6,637 bases of DNA from Anaeromyxobacter dehalogenans (GTDB lineage Bacteria > Myxococcota_A > UBA9042 > DTJE01), in assembly GCA_020722625.1 (NCBI GenBank), contig DYKK01000185.1:1-6637 (forward strand). The letters run 5' to 3'. The translations under genes and the position numbers were made by a program. Of the stretch, positions 1-6,538 are shown in pieces. The notes below the pieces were generated by a model, which was given only the letters and a program-made list of their open reading frames with translations, was not told the DNA's origin and did no database searches. Each line of letters begins with the position of its first letter. The stretch's first letter is position 1.

Positions 1-11
1 TACCTGTTTTG

Positions 12-18
12 AGGAGGT
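12..18 (+). promoter_or_regulatory. Strong Shine-Dalgarno sequence of the lipoprotein gene
   Basis: AGGAGGT is a full match to the anti-Shine-Dalgarno core and lies 6 bases before the ATG at 25. It fixes the start of the lipoprotein gene: the next residues, MRKSRW followed by a hydrophobic stretch and a Cys, form the expected signal peptide. The promoter must lie to the left of the window. Confidence 0.9.
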
Positions 19-24
19 GGTCCG

Positions 25-3000
25 ATGCGCAAGAGTCGCTGGACGGTCTGGATGGGCGGGATCGCGGGTTTGCTGTGGTTCGCCGCGTGCGGAGGGGGCG
101 GGGGGAACGGGGGCGGCAGCGACCTCGGGCCGACCCCGGATATTCTGCCGGACGGCGGACCGGACGTCCCGGACACCGCGCCGCCGCCCGAGTGCCTCTC
201 GGACGACGACTGCCAGGGGAAGTTCGACGACCTCGGTCCGTGCGAGACGTACTTTTGCAACACGGCCGGCGGAGGGGTCTGCGCGAAGCGGGCCCTGCCG
301 GACGGGACGACGTGCGACGACGGGGATTCCTGCACGACGGGCGACCAGTGCCAGGCAGGGTCCTGCGTCCCCACGGCGACGTGCGAGTGCCGCGGAGACG
401 ACGACTGCAAGGACAAGTTCGCCGACCTCGGTTCCTGCGAGACGTACTTCTGCGACCGCGACGTGGGCGGAGGGACGTGCGACCGGCGACCGCTCGAAGA
501 CGGGACCTCTTGCGACGATGGGAACGCCTGCACCCAGGGGGATTCCTGCCAGGGGGGGGCGTGCTCGCCCGGCGCGACGAACGTGTGCGACTGCTCGAAG
601 ACGGAGGACTGCGCCGCGTTCGAGGACGGCGACCTCTGCAACGGGACCCTCGTCTGTGACCTCGAACACTTCCCCTACCAGTGCGTGGTGGACCCGGGCA
701 CGGTCGTCGCCTGTGACGCCTCGGCGGACACGTTCTGCCTCCAGAACCTCTGTCAGCCCGAGACGGGCGAGTGCGCGATGACCCCGGTCCGCGAGGGCGA
801 GACCTGCGAGGACGACAGCGTCTGCACCAAGGTCAGCACTTGCCAGGACGGCGAATGCGCCCCGTTCGAGGTCATTCCATGCGATGATGACAATCCCTGT
901 ACGGATGATTCCTGCGACCCCGCGCTCGGGTGCGTCTTCTCGCCGAACGACGTCTCGTGCGACGACAAGGACGCCTGCACCGAAGGGGACCAGTGCGCCA
1001 ACGGCCAGTGCGTGCCCGGGGAGCCGGTGACCTGCGACAACGGACAGTTCTGCGACGGGGTGGAGACGTGCGACCCCGCGGTCGGGTGCGTGGAGGGCGC
1101 CCCTCCGGACTGCGACGACGACAACGAGTGCACCGCGGACTCGTGCGACGAGGACCAGGGCCAGTGTGTTCACACGCAGCTCGAGACGGCGAAGGAAGGC
1201 CCGATGGGAGACTCAACCTGCTCGGACGAGGCGGACAACGACTGCGACGGGCTGTCGGACACGGACGACCCCGAGTGCCACTTCGGCCTCACGGCCGTGG
1301 AACCCGCGCAGGGACCGGCCGCAGGCGGGCAGGTCGTGTCCCTGCTGGGGTCGGGTCTGGCCGCGGCCACGGACGTGGTCTTCGCCGGGGAACCGGTCGC
1401 GTTCGAGGCGAGGTCGGACGGCGAGATCGTCGTGACCACGCCGCCGCACGAGCCCGGGGACGTGGACGTGGCGGTCTCGACCGGCTGGATCACCTTCACG
1501 CTTCAGGCCGCGTATCGGTACACCGGGCCGAGCGGGCAGTCCGACCTGACCCTGACGTTCGTGGGACCGGCCGAGCACGAGATGTCCGAGGGAGACACCC
1601 TGACCGGCATCGAGGTGACGCTCGTGGTGGAAGGGATCCCGGCCGACGACACCGCGGACCCCGGCCTGTACGTGGCCGAGGTCGGCTACGGGCTGCGAGG
1701 GACCTCCCCGGCCGAGGACCCCTCCTGGACCTGGGCGCCCCTCGAGGTCGAGCAGGTGACCGGGGGCACGATCACCTATCTCGGAAGCCTGAAGGTCGCC
1801 CTCGGCGGCTATCTGGACATGGCGGCCCGCGTGTCCTCGGATGGCGGCTACACCTTCGTGTTCGGGGACCTGGACGGGTCCGGGAACGGGTACGACCCGC
1901 CGTCCGCGGCGAAACTGACCGTCTGGGGCGCCCCGCGCGCCGGCGCCGTCATCGTGAACGAACTGATGTGGATGGGCTCGAACGAGAACCCGAACCTCCC
2001 GTCCGCGACCTACGACGAGTGGTTCGAACTGCGCAACATGAGCCGGGCCCCGTACAACCTGGCCGGGTACAAACTGACGGGCGCCGCGATGCTGGGCGAG
2101 GACCTGGTCTTCGACGACGCCGTCCACACCGTCAACAACCTCGTGATCGAGCCGTTCGGGTACTTCCTGGTGGCGGACTACGGTCGGGACGTCTCGATGG
2201 TGGACGTGGACCCCGACGTGGTGACCAGTACCAAGATGCTCCTGCCCAACTCGGCTCCCTGGACGTACGAACTCGTGGCCCCGGATGGAACCGTGCTGGA
2301 CGAGGTCAAGTACACGGGTCTCGTGGGCTACAACGGGGACCCCAACCTCGGGACCCCGGACCGCTCGATGGAACGGAACGCGGTGCCCGGCGACGGGCGC
2401 AAGGACGAGAACTGGCACACCGCGGTCTGGCACGAGGGCTGGGACGGGGACCCCTTCCAGGACGAGAACTGGGGGACTCCGCGCGGGCCCAACAGCGACA
2501 TCGCCCTGTGCCTGGCGGACGACGAGTGCGACGGCGCCTTCCCGGGCCTCGAGATCGCGGCTTGCGAGAAGCGCACCTGCCTCGTGCCGCCGGGCCGATG
2601 CTCGGTGGTGCCGCGCGCCGAGGGCGACCCCTGCGACGACGGGCTCTTCTGCACGTCCGGCGACGCCTGCTCGGCCGGGGACTGCACCGGGACCCCGACG
2701 GACTGCGCGGACGAGGACCTCTGCACCGTGGATTCGTGCGACGAGGACGGCGACCAGTGCGTCCATGACCCGCTTGATTGTGACGATCAGAATGCCTGTT
2801 CCGCGGACTCGTGCGACGCGGCCACCGGCGAGTGCGTGAACGAGTTCAAGGACTGCGCGGACGACGACCTCTGCACCGTGGATTCCTGCGACCCGGCCAC
2901 CGGCGAATGCCACAACGACCCGATGGACTGCGACGACGAGGACGCCTGCACCGCGGACTCGTGCGACCCCGCCAGCGGGGAATGCGTGCACATCGAAGTC

Positions 3001-4245
3001 CTGTGCGGGGACGGCGACCCCTGCACCGCGGACTCGTGCGACCCGGCCACCGGGTGCCTGAATGACCCGATCCCCGATTGCACGGGGTGCGGGACGGACG
3101 CGGACTGCGCCGATGCCACGGCCTGTACCGAGGACATGTGCGACGCGGGGATTTGCCTCCACGTGCCCAAGGACTGCTCGGACGAGGACCTCTGTACGGA
3201 GGACGACTGCGATCCCCTCACCGGCGGGTGCGTGCACGTGCCGGTCGTCTGCGACGACGGCGATTCCTGCACGACCGATTCCTGCGACCCGGTCACGGGG
3301 GACTGCGTGTTCACGCCGGTGGTCTGCGACGACGCGGACCCGTGCACCGTGGACGGGTGCGACCCCCTGACCGGGGCGTGCGTCTTCGCGGACAAGGACT
3401 GCGACGACGGAAACGCCTGCACCCTGGATTCGTGCGACCCGGCCACCGGGGACTGCGTGAACGACCCGGACCCCGCGGCAATCGAGGGACCGGCCGGGGA
3501 TGCGACCTGCTCCGACGGGGTGGACAACGATTGCGACGACCTGACGGACGTGGACGACCCGCAGTGCCTGCTCGCCCTGGACTCGGTCTTCCCCGCCGAG
3601 TATCCGTCCGGGTCCGGGGCCGTGGTCACGCTCCACGGAGCGGGATTCGACATCGTCACGGACGTCCTGGTCGGCCCCGAGGGCGCGATGTCCTCGTTCG
3701 CCTTCACGCTCCAGGACTCGAACACGATCACCTTCAACGGCCCGGCGGACCCCGTGCCCACGGGGGACTACGACGTCGCCGTCACCGACGGGGTGGTCAC
3801 CGCGAGCCTCGCGCAGGTGCTCCGGGTGATCGACAAGGACCTCGCCCTGTGGGCGAACACCCAGTGGCCCACGGACCCGATCGAAGTGGACGAGGGGCAG
3901 TCCACGGAGATGATCTACGGCCGGGTGTATGCGGCCGGGATCACCGACGCCGCCGGAGACCCCGGCCTGATCCGCGCGGAGATCGGGTACGGGCCGGTGG
4001 GCAGCGACCCCTTCCTGAGCCCGGACTGGGTCTTCGTCCCCGCGGACCACAACCCCGACTGTCTCGATTGCGGAAACAACTACGAGTACATGGCGGAACT
4101 CGTCGTCCCGTCCCAGGGCGACTACCTCGTCGGGTTCCGGTTCTCGGTGGACGGCGGTTATCACTGGGCATACGGGGACAAGGACGGCTGGCAGAACGGC
4201 TGGGACCCGGGCCAGGCCCTGGCCCTCACCGTGAATCCGTTGTGA
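25..4245 (+). CDS. Large Cys-rich lamin-tail-domain lipoprotein with duplicated TIG and beta-sandwich modules
   Basis: Predicted exported lipoprotein of 1406 residues. A basic start (RKSR) and hydrophobic core lead to FAAC, with Cys22 as the likely lipidation site, then a Gly/Asn/Ser linker (23-32). Domains in order: Cys-rich, Asp-rich array (about 57-391); DNDCDG block (399-418, Cys 399/407/418); TIG/IPT-like Ig fold (about 422-501); beta-sandwich with SSDGGY and GDLDGSGNG (about 506-633); lamin-tail domain (about 639-824; VNELMWMGS, YDEWFELRN, PFGYFLVADYG, SMERN, NWGTPRGPN); second Cys-rich array (829-1151); DNDCDD block (1162-1181); second TIG-like fold (about 1184-1270); second beta-sandwich (1273-1406; SVDGGY, GDKDG). 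Paired Cys and dense Asp suggest disulphides and possible Ca2+ binding, in the periplasm or on the cell surface. There is no catalytic motif, transmembrane anchor or C-terminal sorting tag. Such domain mixes are known from Myxococcota-type surface proteins, where the lamin-tail fold is usually a binding or structural module. Adhesion or matrix scaffolding is a guess only. The start is set by the perfect ribosome binding site at 12-18. Confidence 0.93.
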   Translation: MRKSRWTVWMGGIAGLLWFAACGGGGGNGGGSDLGPTPDILPDGGPDVPDTAPPPECLSDDDCQGKFDDLGPCETYFCNTAGGGVCAKRALPDGTTCDDGDSCTTGDQCQAGSCVPTATCECRGDDDCKDKFADLGSCETYFCDRDVGGGTCDRRPLEDGTSCDDGNACTQGDSCQGGACSPGATNVCDCSKTEDCAAFEDGDLCNGTLVCDLEHFPYQCVVDPGTVVACDASADTFCLQNLCQPETGECAMTPVREGETCEDDSVCTKVSTCQDGECAPFEVIPCDDDNPCTDDSCDPALGCVFSPNDVSCDDKDACTEGDQCANGQCVPGEPVTCDNGQFCDGVETCDPAVGCVEGAPPDCDDDNECTADSCDEDQGQCVHTQLETAKEGPMGDSTCSDEADNDCDGLSDTDDPECHFGLTAVEPAQGPAAGGQVVSLLGSGLAAATDVVFAGEPVAFEARSDGEIVVTTPPHEPGDVDVAVSTGWITFTLQAAYRYTGPSGQSDLTLTFVGPAEHEMSEGDTLTGIEVTLVVEGIPADDTADPGLYVAEVGYGLRGTSPAEDPSWTWAPLEVEQVTGGTITYLGSLKVALGGYLDMAARVSSDGGYTFVFGDLDGSGNGYDPPSAAKLTVWGAPRAGAVIVNELMWMGSNENPNLPSATYDEWFELRNMSRAPYNLAGYKLTGAAMLGEDLVFDDAVHTVNNLVIEPFGYFLVADYGRDVSMVDVDPDVVTSTKMLLPNSAPWTYELVAPDGTVLDEVKYTGLVGYNGDPNLGTPDRSMERNAVPGDGRKDENWHTAVWHEGWDGDPFQDENWGTPRGPNSDIALCLADDECDGAFPGLEIAACEKRTCLVPPGRCSVVPRAEGDPCDDGLFCTSGDACSAGDCTGTPTDCADEDLCTVDSCDEDGDQCVHDPLDCDDQNACSADSCDAATGECVNEFKDCADDDLCTVDSCDPATGECHNDPMDCDDEDACTADSCDPASGECVHIEVLCGDGDPCTADSCDPATGCLNDPIPDCTGCGTDADCADATACTEDMCDAGICLHVPKDCSDEDLCTEDDCDPLTGGCVHVPVVCDDGDSCTTDSCDPVTGDCVFTPVVCDDADPCTVDGCDPLTGACVFADKDCDDGNACTLDSCDPATGDCVNDPDPAAIEGPAGDATCSDGVDNDCDDLTDVDDPQCLLALDSVFPAEYPSGSGAVVTLHGAGFDIVTDVLVGPEGAMSSFAFTLQDSNTITFNGPADPVPTGDYDVAVTDGVVTASLAQVLRVIDKDLALWANTQWPTDPIEVDEGQSTEMIYGRVYAAGITDAAGDPGLIRAEIGYGPVGSDPFLSPDWVFVPADHNPDCLDCGNNYEYMAELVVPSQGDYLVGFRFSVDGGYHWAYGDKDGWQNGWDPGQALALTVNPL
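202..594 (+). repeat. Tandem duplication of a 65-residue Cys-rich module in the lipoprotein
   Basis: Copy 1 occupies 202-396 and copy 2 occupies 397-594. Both encode DDDC..KF.DLG.CETYFC, a Gly-rich GGG.C turn, then DGT.CDDG..CT.GD.CQ.G.C. The offset is exactly 195 bases. DNA identity is still high in places: 229-258 and 424-453 differ at 3 of 30 positions. This points to a tandem duplication inside the gene, in frame, with the Cys positions kept. Confidence 0.88.
552..559 (+). repeat. Homopolymeric G8 tract within the lipoprotein gene
   Basis: Eight consecutive G bases encode Gly-Gly in the second copy of the 65-residue module (CQGGAC). The frame on both sides matches the first copy (CQAGSC), so eight is the in-frame count. 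Tracts of this length can slip during replication, and they are also a common site of sequencing error. No shifted copy can be seen here. Confidence 0.8.
2701..3471 (+). repeat. Array of nine 75-base units encoding 25-residue four-Cys repeats
   Basis: Units start at 2701, 2776, 2851, 2926, 3001, 3172, 3247, 3322 and 3397, each exactly 75 bases. Each encodes 25 residues with Cys at positions 2, 8, 13 and 20, and a core CT.DSCDP.TG.C. In the unit at 3001 the last Cys is at position 19, but the total length is unchanged. A 96-base segment at 3076-3171 breaks the array; it encodes 32 residues with a different Cys pattern (starting DCTGCGTDADC). A unit of the same form also stands alone at 1108-1182 in the first half of the protein. 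The array is in frame and is part of the lipoprotein, not a separate element. Confidence 0.9.
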
Positions 4246-4280
4246 CCCGGTGTCGGACGCCTGGGGGTGGGGGGCGGCCG

Positions 4281-4320
4281 GCGGGTGCGACCATCCCATC
4301 GAGATCGGGTGGGTTACCGC
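4281..4320 (+). other. Possible small folded RNA element in the intergenic gap
   Basis: An outer stem pairs GCGG(g)U at 4281-4286 with ACCGC at 4316-4320, with one bulged base. It encloses an inner stem of CCA(u)CCC at 4291-4297 with GGGUGG at 4307-4312, around a nine-base loop (4298-4306). It lies between the two genes and ahead of the stronger hairpin at 4332. GC-rich sequence folds easily by chance, so this is a weak call. It matches no riboswitch consensus that I can recall. A G-rich stretch (4263-4285) sits at its left edge. Confidence 0.3.
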
Positions 4321-4331
4321 CTGAATACGCC

Positions 4332-4374
4332 TCCGTCTCCTTCGCGAGGCGGCGGCCTCCTCGCGGGAGACGGA
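4332..4374 (+). other. Strong inverted repeat (hairpin) upstream of the histidine kinase
   Basis: TCCGTCTCC (4332-4340) is the exact complement of GGAGACGGA (4366-4374). After a two-base bulge (TT, 4341-4342), CGCGAGG (4343-4349) pairs exactly with CCTCGCG (4359-4365), leaving a nine-base loop. That gives 16 perfect base pairs in 43 bases. There is no T-run on the 3' side, so it is not a standard intrinsic terminator. It ends 25 bases before the kinase ATG and could protect the 3' end of the lipoprotein mRNA, attenuate read-through, or act in the kinase leader. A competing 7-bp pairing (GCCTCCG 4329-4335 with CGGAGGC 4378-4384) would open its outer stem. Confidence 0.7.
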
Positions 4375-4392
4375 ACCCGGAGGCTCCGGACC

Positions 4393-4398
4393 GGAAGG
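4393..4398 (+). promoter_or_regulatory. Probable ribosome binding site of the histidine kinase
   Basis: GGAAGG lies 1 base before the ATG at 4400 but 4 bases before the second in-frame ATG at 4403. Spacing therefore favours 4403 as the true start, with a difference of only one Met. No earlier start is available: the frame is closed by TGA at 4322 and there is no ATG, GTG or TTG between it and 4400. A better core, GGAGG at 4379-4383, is too far away (16 bases or more) unless folding brings it closer. Confidence 0.5.
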
Positions 4399-4399
4399 C

Positions 4400-6538
4400 A
4401 TGATGGACGGGGATTTCCTTCGCAACGCCATTGACAGCCTCGGCGAGGGCGTGGTCATCGTGGACCACGTCGGGCGCCCGCTTTACAGGAACCCGTCCGC
4501 GATCCGGCTCCTCGGCGAGGACGAAGTGCCGCTGTCGGACTGGTCGCTCCGATACCGGCTGTGTCACGCCGGCACGCGCGAGCCCCTGACCCCCGACGAA
4601 CTCCCGTTCCGCAGCGTGCTCGATGGAGGCACCGTCGAGGACTTCGAGGTCCTCGTCCGGGGCGACGACCCCGCGCAAGACCGGGTCGTGAGCGTCAGCG
4701 CGCGCCCCTGGCCGGCCGGCGCGGGCGGGCGGGCGGGCCAGAACGATGCCGGTGCGCGGGCGGACCAGACCGCTCTGGACGGCACGGGACCACCGCGAGG
4801 CGCGGTGCTGGTCTTCCAGGACATCAGCCGCCGTCGCCACGCCGAGGAGGAACTGCGCAAGCACCGGTGGTTCCTCGAGTCCATCGTCGAGAATGTCCCC
4901 ACCATGATCTTCGTGAAGGAGGCCCGTGAACTGCGCTTCGAACGTTTCAACCGCGCGGGCGAGGAACTGCTCGGCCTGTCGCGCGGCGTCCTGATCGGCA
5001 AGAACGACTACGATTTCTTCCCGCGCGAGCAGGCGGACTTCTTCACGGAGCGGGACCGCGAGACCTTGCGCGTAGGCCGCGTCGTGGACATCCCGGAGGA
5101 GCCGATCCAGACCGCGCACGGGGAGCGCTGGCTCCACACGCGCAAGGTGCCCATCCTGGACGATTCGGGTCAACCGGTCTATCTGCTCGGCATCTCCGTG
5201 GACATCACCGAACGGAAGGCCGCGGTCGAGGAACTGCGCCGGGCGCACGAGGAACTGGAGCAGCGCGTGCTCGACCGCACCGCCGAACTGCGGGCGGCCA
5301 ACGAGGAACTGCGCCGGCAGATCGCCGAGCGCCAGAAGGCCGAAGAGGCCCTGCGCAGGAGCGAGGCCCAGTTGCGCCAGGCCCAGAAGATGGAGGCCAT
5401 CGGACGGCTGGCCGGCGGCGTCGCGCACGATTTCAACAACATGCTCACCGTCATCCTCAGTTACACGCAGATCGTCCGGCAGACCCACGAGACCGAAGCG
5501 GGTTGCGTCCAGGAACTCGACCAGATCATCGCGGCCGCCGAGCGGGCCGCGGGCCTGACCCGGCAACTGCTGGCCTTCTCGCGGCAACAGGTGATGCAGC
5601 CGGCGCTGCTGGACCTGGCCGCCGTGGTCCGCGGCATGGAAGGCATGATGCGACGCCTGATGGGCGAGGACATCGCCCTGCACACGTCGCACGCACCGGA
5701 CCTGGGTCGCGTGATGGCCGACCCCGGCCAGATCGAGCAGGTGCTCCTGAACCTGGTCGTGAATGCGCGGGACGCGATGCCGAACGGCGGCACCCTGACC
5801 CTGGAGACCTCGAACGTGCTGCTGGAGGGGCCCCTGGTGACGGCCCACGCCACGCTGCCACCGGGACCGTACGTGATGCTCGCGGTCTCGGACACCGGCG
5901 TCGGAATGGACGCAACGACCCAGGCCCGCCTCTTCGAACCGTTCTTCACGACGAAGCCGATGGGCAAGGGCACGGGGCTGGGCCTGTCCACCTGCTACGG
6001 CATCGTCAAGCAGTCCGGGGGCGACATCTCGGTCTATAGCGAGCCCGGGCGCGGTACCACGTTCAAGATCTACCTGCCGCGCGCGTCCGGCGAGGAGGCA
6101 ACGGCCTCCGCGGGCGCGGCGGGCGACCAGATCCCGGTCCCGGAGGCCGCAGGGCCCGGCAAGACGATCCTCCTGGTCGAGGACGAGGGCCTGGTCCGAT
6201 CCGCAGCCGAACGAATTCTGCGCTCCCAGGGATACACGGTGCTGGTCGCTCGCGACCCGGGCGAGGCCATGCTCCTGTGCGAGGCCCGGGACGGTCCGAT
6301 CCACCTCCTGGTGACCGACGTCGTGATGCCCGGGATGAACGGCCGCGAACTCGCCGAGCGTGTGGTCCGCCTGAAGCCTGGAACGGCGGTGCTCTTCGTG
6401 TCGGGATACACCGACAACGCGATCGTCCACCACGGGGTCCTCGACCCGGGCGTCTGGTTCCTGCCGAAGCCCTTCACGCCCGAGGCCCTGACCCGCAAGG
6501 TGCGCGAGGTGCTCGAATCCACGGCCCGCGCCCAGTGA
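4400..6538 (+). CDS. Soluble PAS-PAS hybrid histidine kinase with C-terminal receiver domain
   Basis: Cytoplasmic signalling kinase of 712 residues. By family knowledge it autophosphorylates a His using ATP and passes the phosphate to its own receiver Asp. Domains in order: PAS 1 (about 4-145, ending VFQDISRRR) with a Gly/Ala/Asp-rich insert at about 105-133; PAS 2 (about 155-272, with KNDYDFFPREQADFF and ending SVDITERK); a charged coiled coil (about 274-335, EELRRAHEELEQRV...); a dimerisation/His domain with H-box GGVAHDFNN and His343; a HATPase domain with N box (Asn451, Asn455), G1 box DTGVGMD (498-504), F box LFEPFFTTK (511-519) and G2 box GTGLGLS (524-530); a linker (563-587); and a receiver (588-about 705) with acidic pocket Glu594/Asp595, phospho-acceptor Asp640, switch Ser668 and Lys690-Pro691. 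All catalytic residues are present. There is no signal peptide or transmembrane segment, so the signal should be intracellular; the PAS ligand is unknown. The HDFNN H-box and WFLPKPF near the receiver end resemble CckA-like hybrid kinases, but orthology is not claimed. No regulator or phosphotransfer gene is adjacent. Start 4400 or 4403. Confidence 0.96.
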   Translation: MMDGDFLRNAIDSLGEGVVIVDHVGRPLYRNPSAIRLLGEDEVPLSDWSLRYRLCHAGTREPLTPDELPFRSVLDGGTVEDFEVLVRGDDPAQDRVVSVSARPWPAGAGGRAGQNDAGARADQTALDGTGPPRGAVLVFQDISRRRHAEEELRKHRWFLESIVENVPTMIFVKEARELRFERFNRAGEELLGLSRGVLIGKNDYDFFPREQADFFTERDRETLRVGRVVDIPEEPIQTAHGERWLHTRKVPILDDSGQPVYLLGISVDITERKAAVEELRRAHEELEQRVLDRTAELRAANEELRRQIAERQKAEEALRRSEAQLRQAQKMEAIGRLAGGVAHDFNNMLTVILSYTQIVRQTHETEAGCVQELDQIIAAAERAAGLTRQLLAFSRQQVMQPALLDLAAVVRGMEGMMRRLMGEDIALHTSHAPDLGRVMADPGQIEQVLLNLVVNARDAMPNGGTLTLETSNVLLEGPLVTAHATLPPGPYVMLAVSDTGVGMDATTQARLFEPFFTTKPMGKGTGLGLSTCYGIVKQSGGDISVYSEPGRGTTFKIYLPRASGEEATASAGAAGDQIPVPEAAGPGKTILLVEDEGLVRSAAERILRSQGYTVLVARDPGEAMLLCEARDGPIHLLVTDVVMPGMNGRELAERVVRLKPGTAVLFVSGYTDNAIVHHGVLDPGVWFLPKPFTPEALTRKVREVLESTARAQ
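4723..4737 (+). other. Perfect G-quadruplex motif in the first PAS domain of the kinase
   Basis: Four GGG tracts are separated by single C loops (GGGCGGGCGGGCGGG), part of four tandem GGGC copies at 4723-4738. This is the tightest loop class of the standard G-quadruplex pattern, and it lies on the coding strand, so it is also present in the mRNA. It encodes Gly108-110 to Gly113 in the low-complexity insert of PAS 1, where extra residues are likely to be tolerated. Whether it folds in the cell is not known. Confidence 0.6.

Noticed and set aside
930..2768. A 612-codon Arg/Gly-rich frame on the + strand overlapping the lipoprotein
   Set aside because: Its composition is typical of an out-of-frame reading of GC-rich DNA, and it has no domains. 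The lipoprotein frame carries the repeats and folds.
2701..3471. CRISPR-like or satellite array
   Set aside because: The repeats are contiguous, in frame and diverged at the codon level, with conserved Cys positions and no unique spacers. They are protein repeats.
4263..4285. Canonical G-quadruplex in the intergenic gap
   Set aside because: The G5 and G6 runs plus one GGG give only three usable GGG tracts with allowed loops. Only a weaker two-layer form would be possible.
4332..4374. Intrinsic terminator of the lipoprotein gene
   Set aside because: The hairpin is strong, but its 3' side is followed by AACCCGG with no T-run. It is listed as a hairpin of unknown role instead.
4246..4399. Sigma-70-type promoter for the kinase
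   Set aside because: No pair of -35 and -10 boxes with acceptable spacing could be found. The short GAATAC at 4323-4328 has no credible partner.
1213..4458. A 1081-codon open frame on the - strand, antisense to the lipoprotein gene
   Set aside because: Its translation mirrors the sense repeats as Val/Arg/His-rich low complexity. Long antisense frames are expected where third codon positions are almost always G or C. It has no recognisable domain.
4226..6433. A 735-codon open frame on the - strand, antisense to the kinase
   Set aside because: The sense strand encodes an unmistakable complete kinase. The antisense product shows no family motif and is explained by codon bias.
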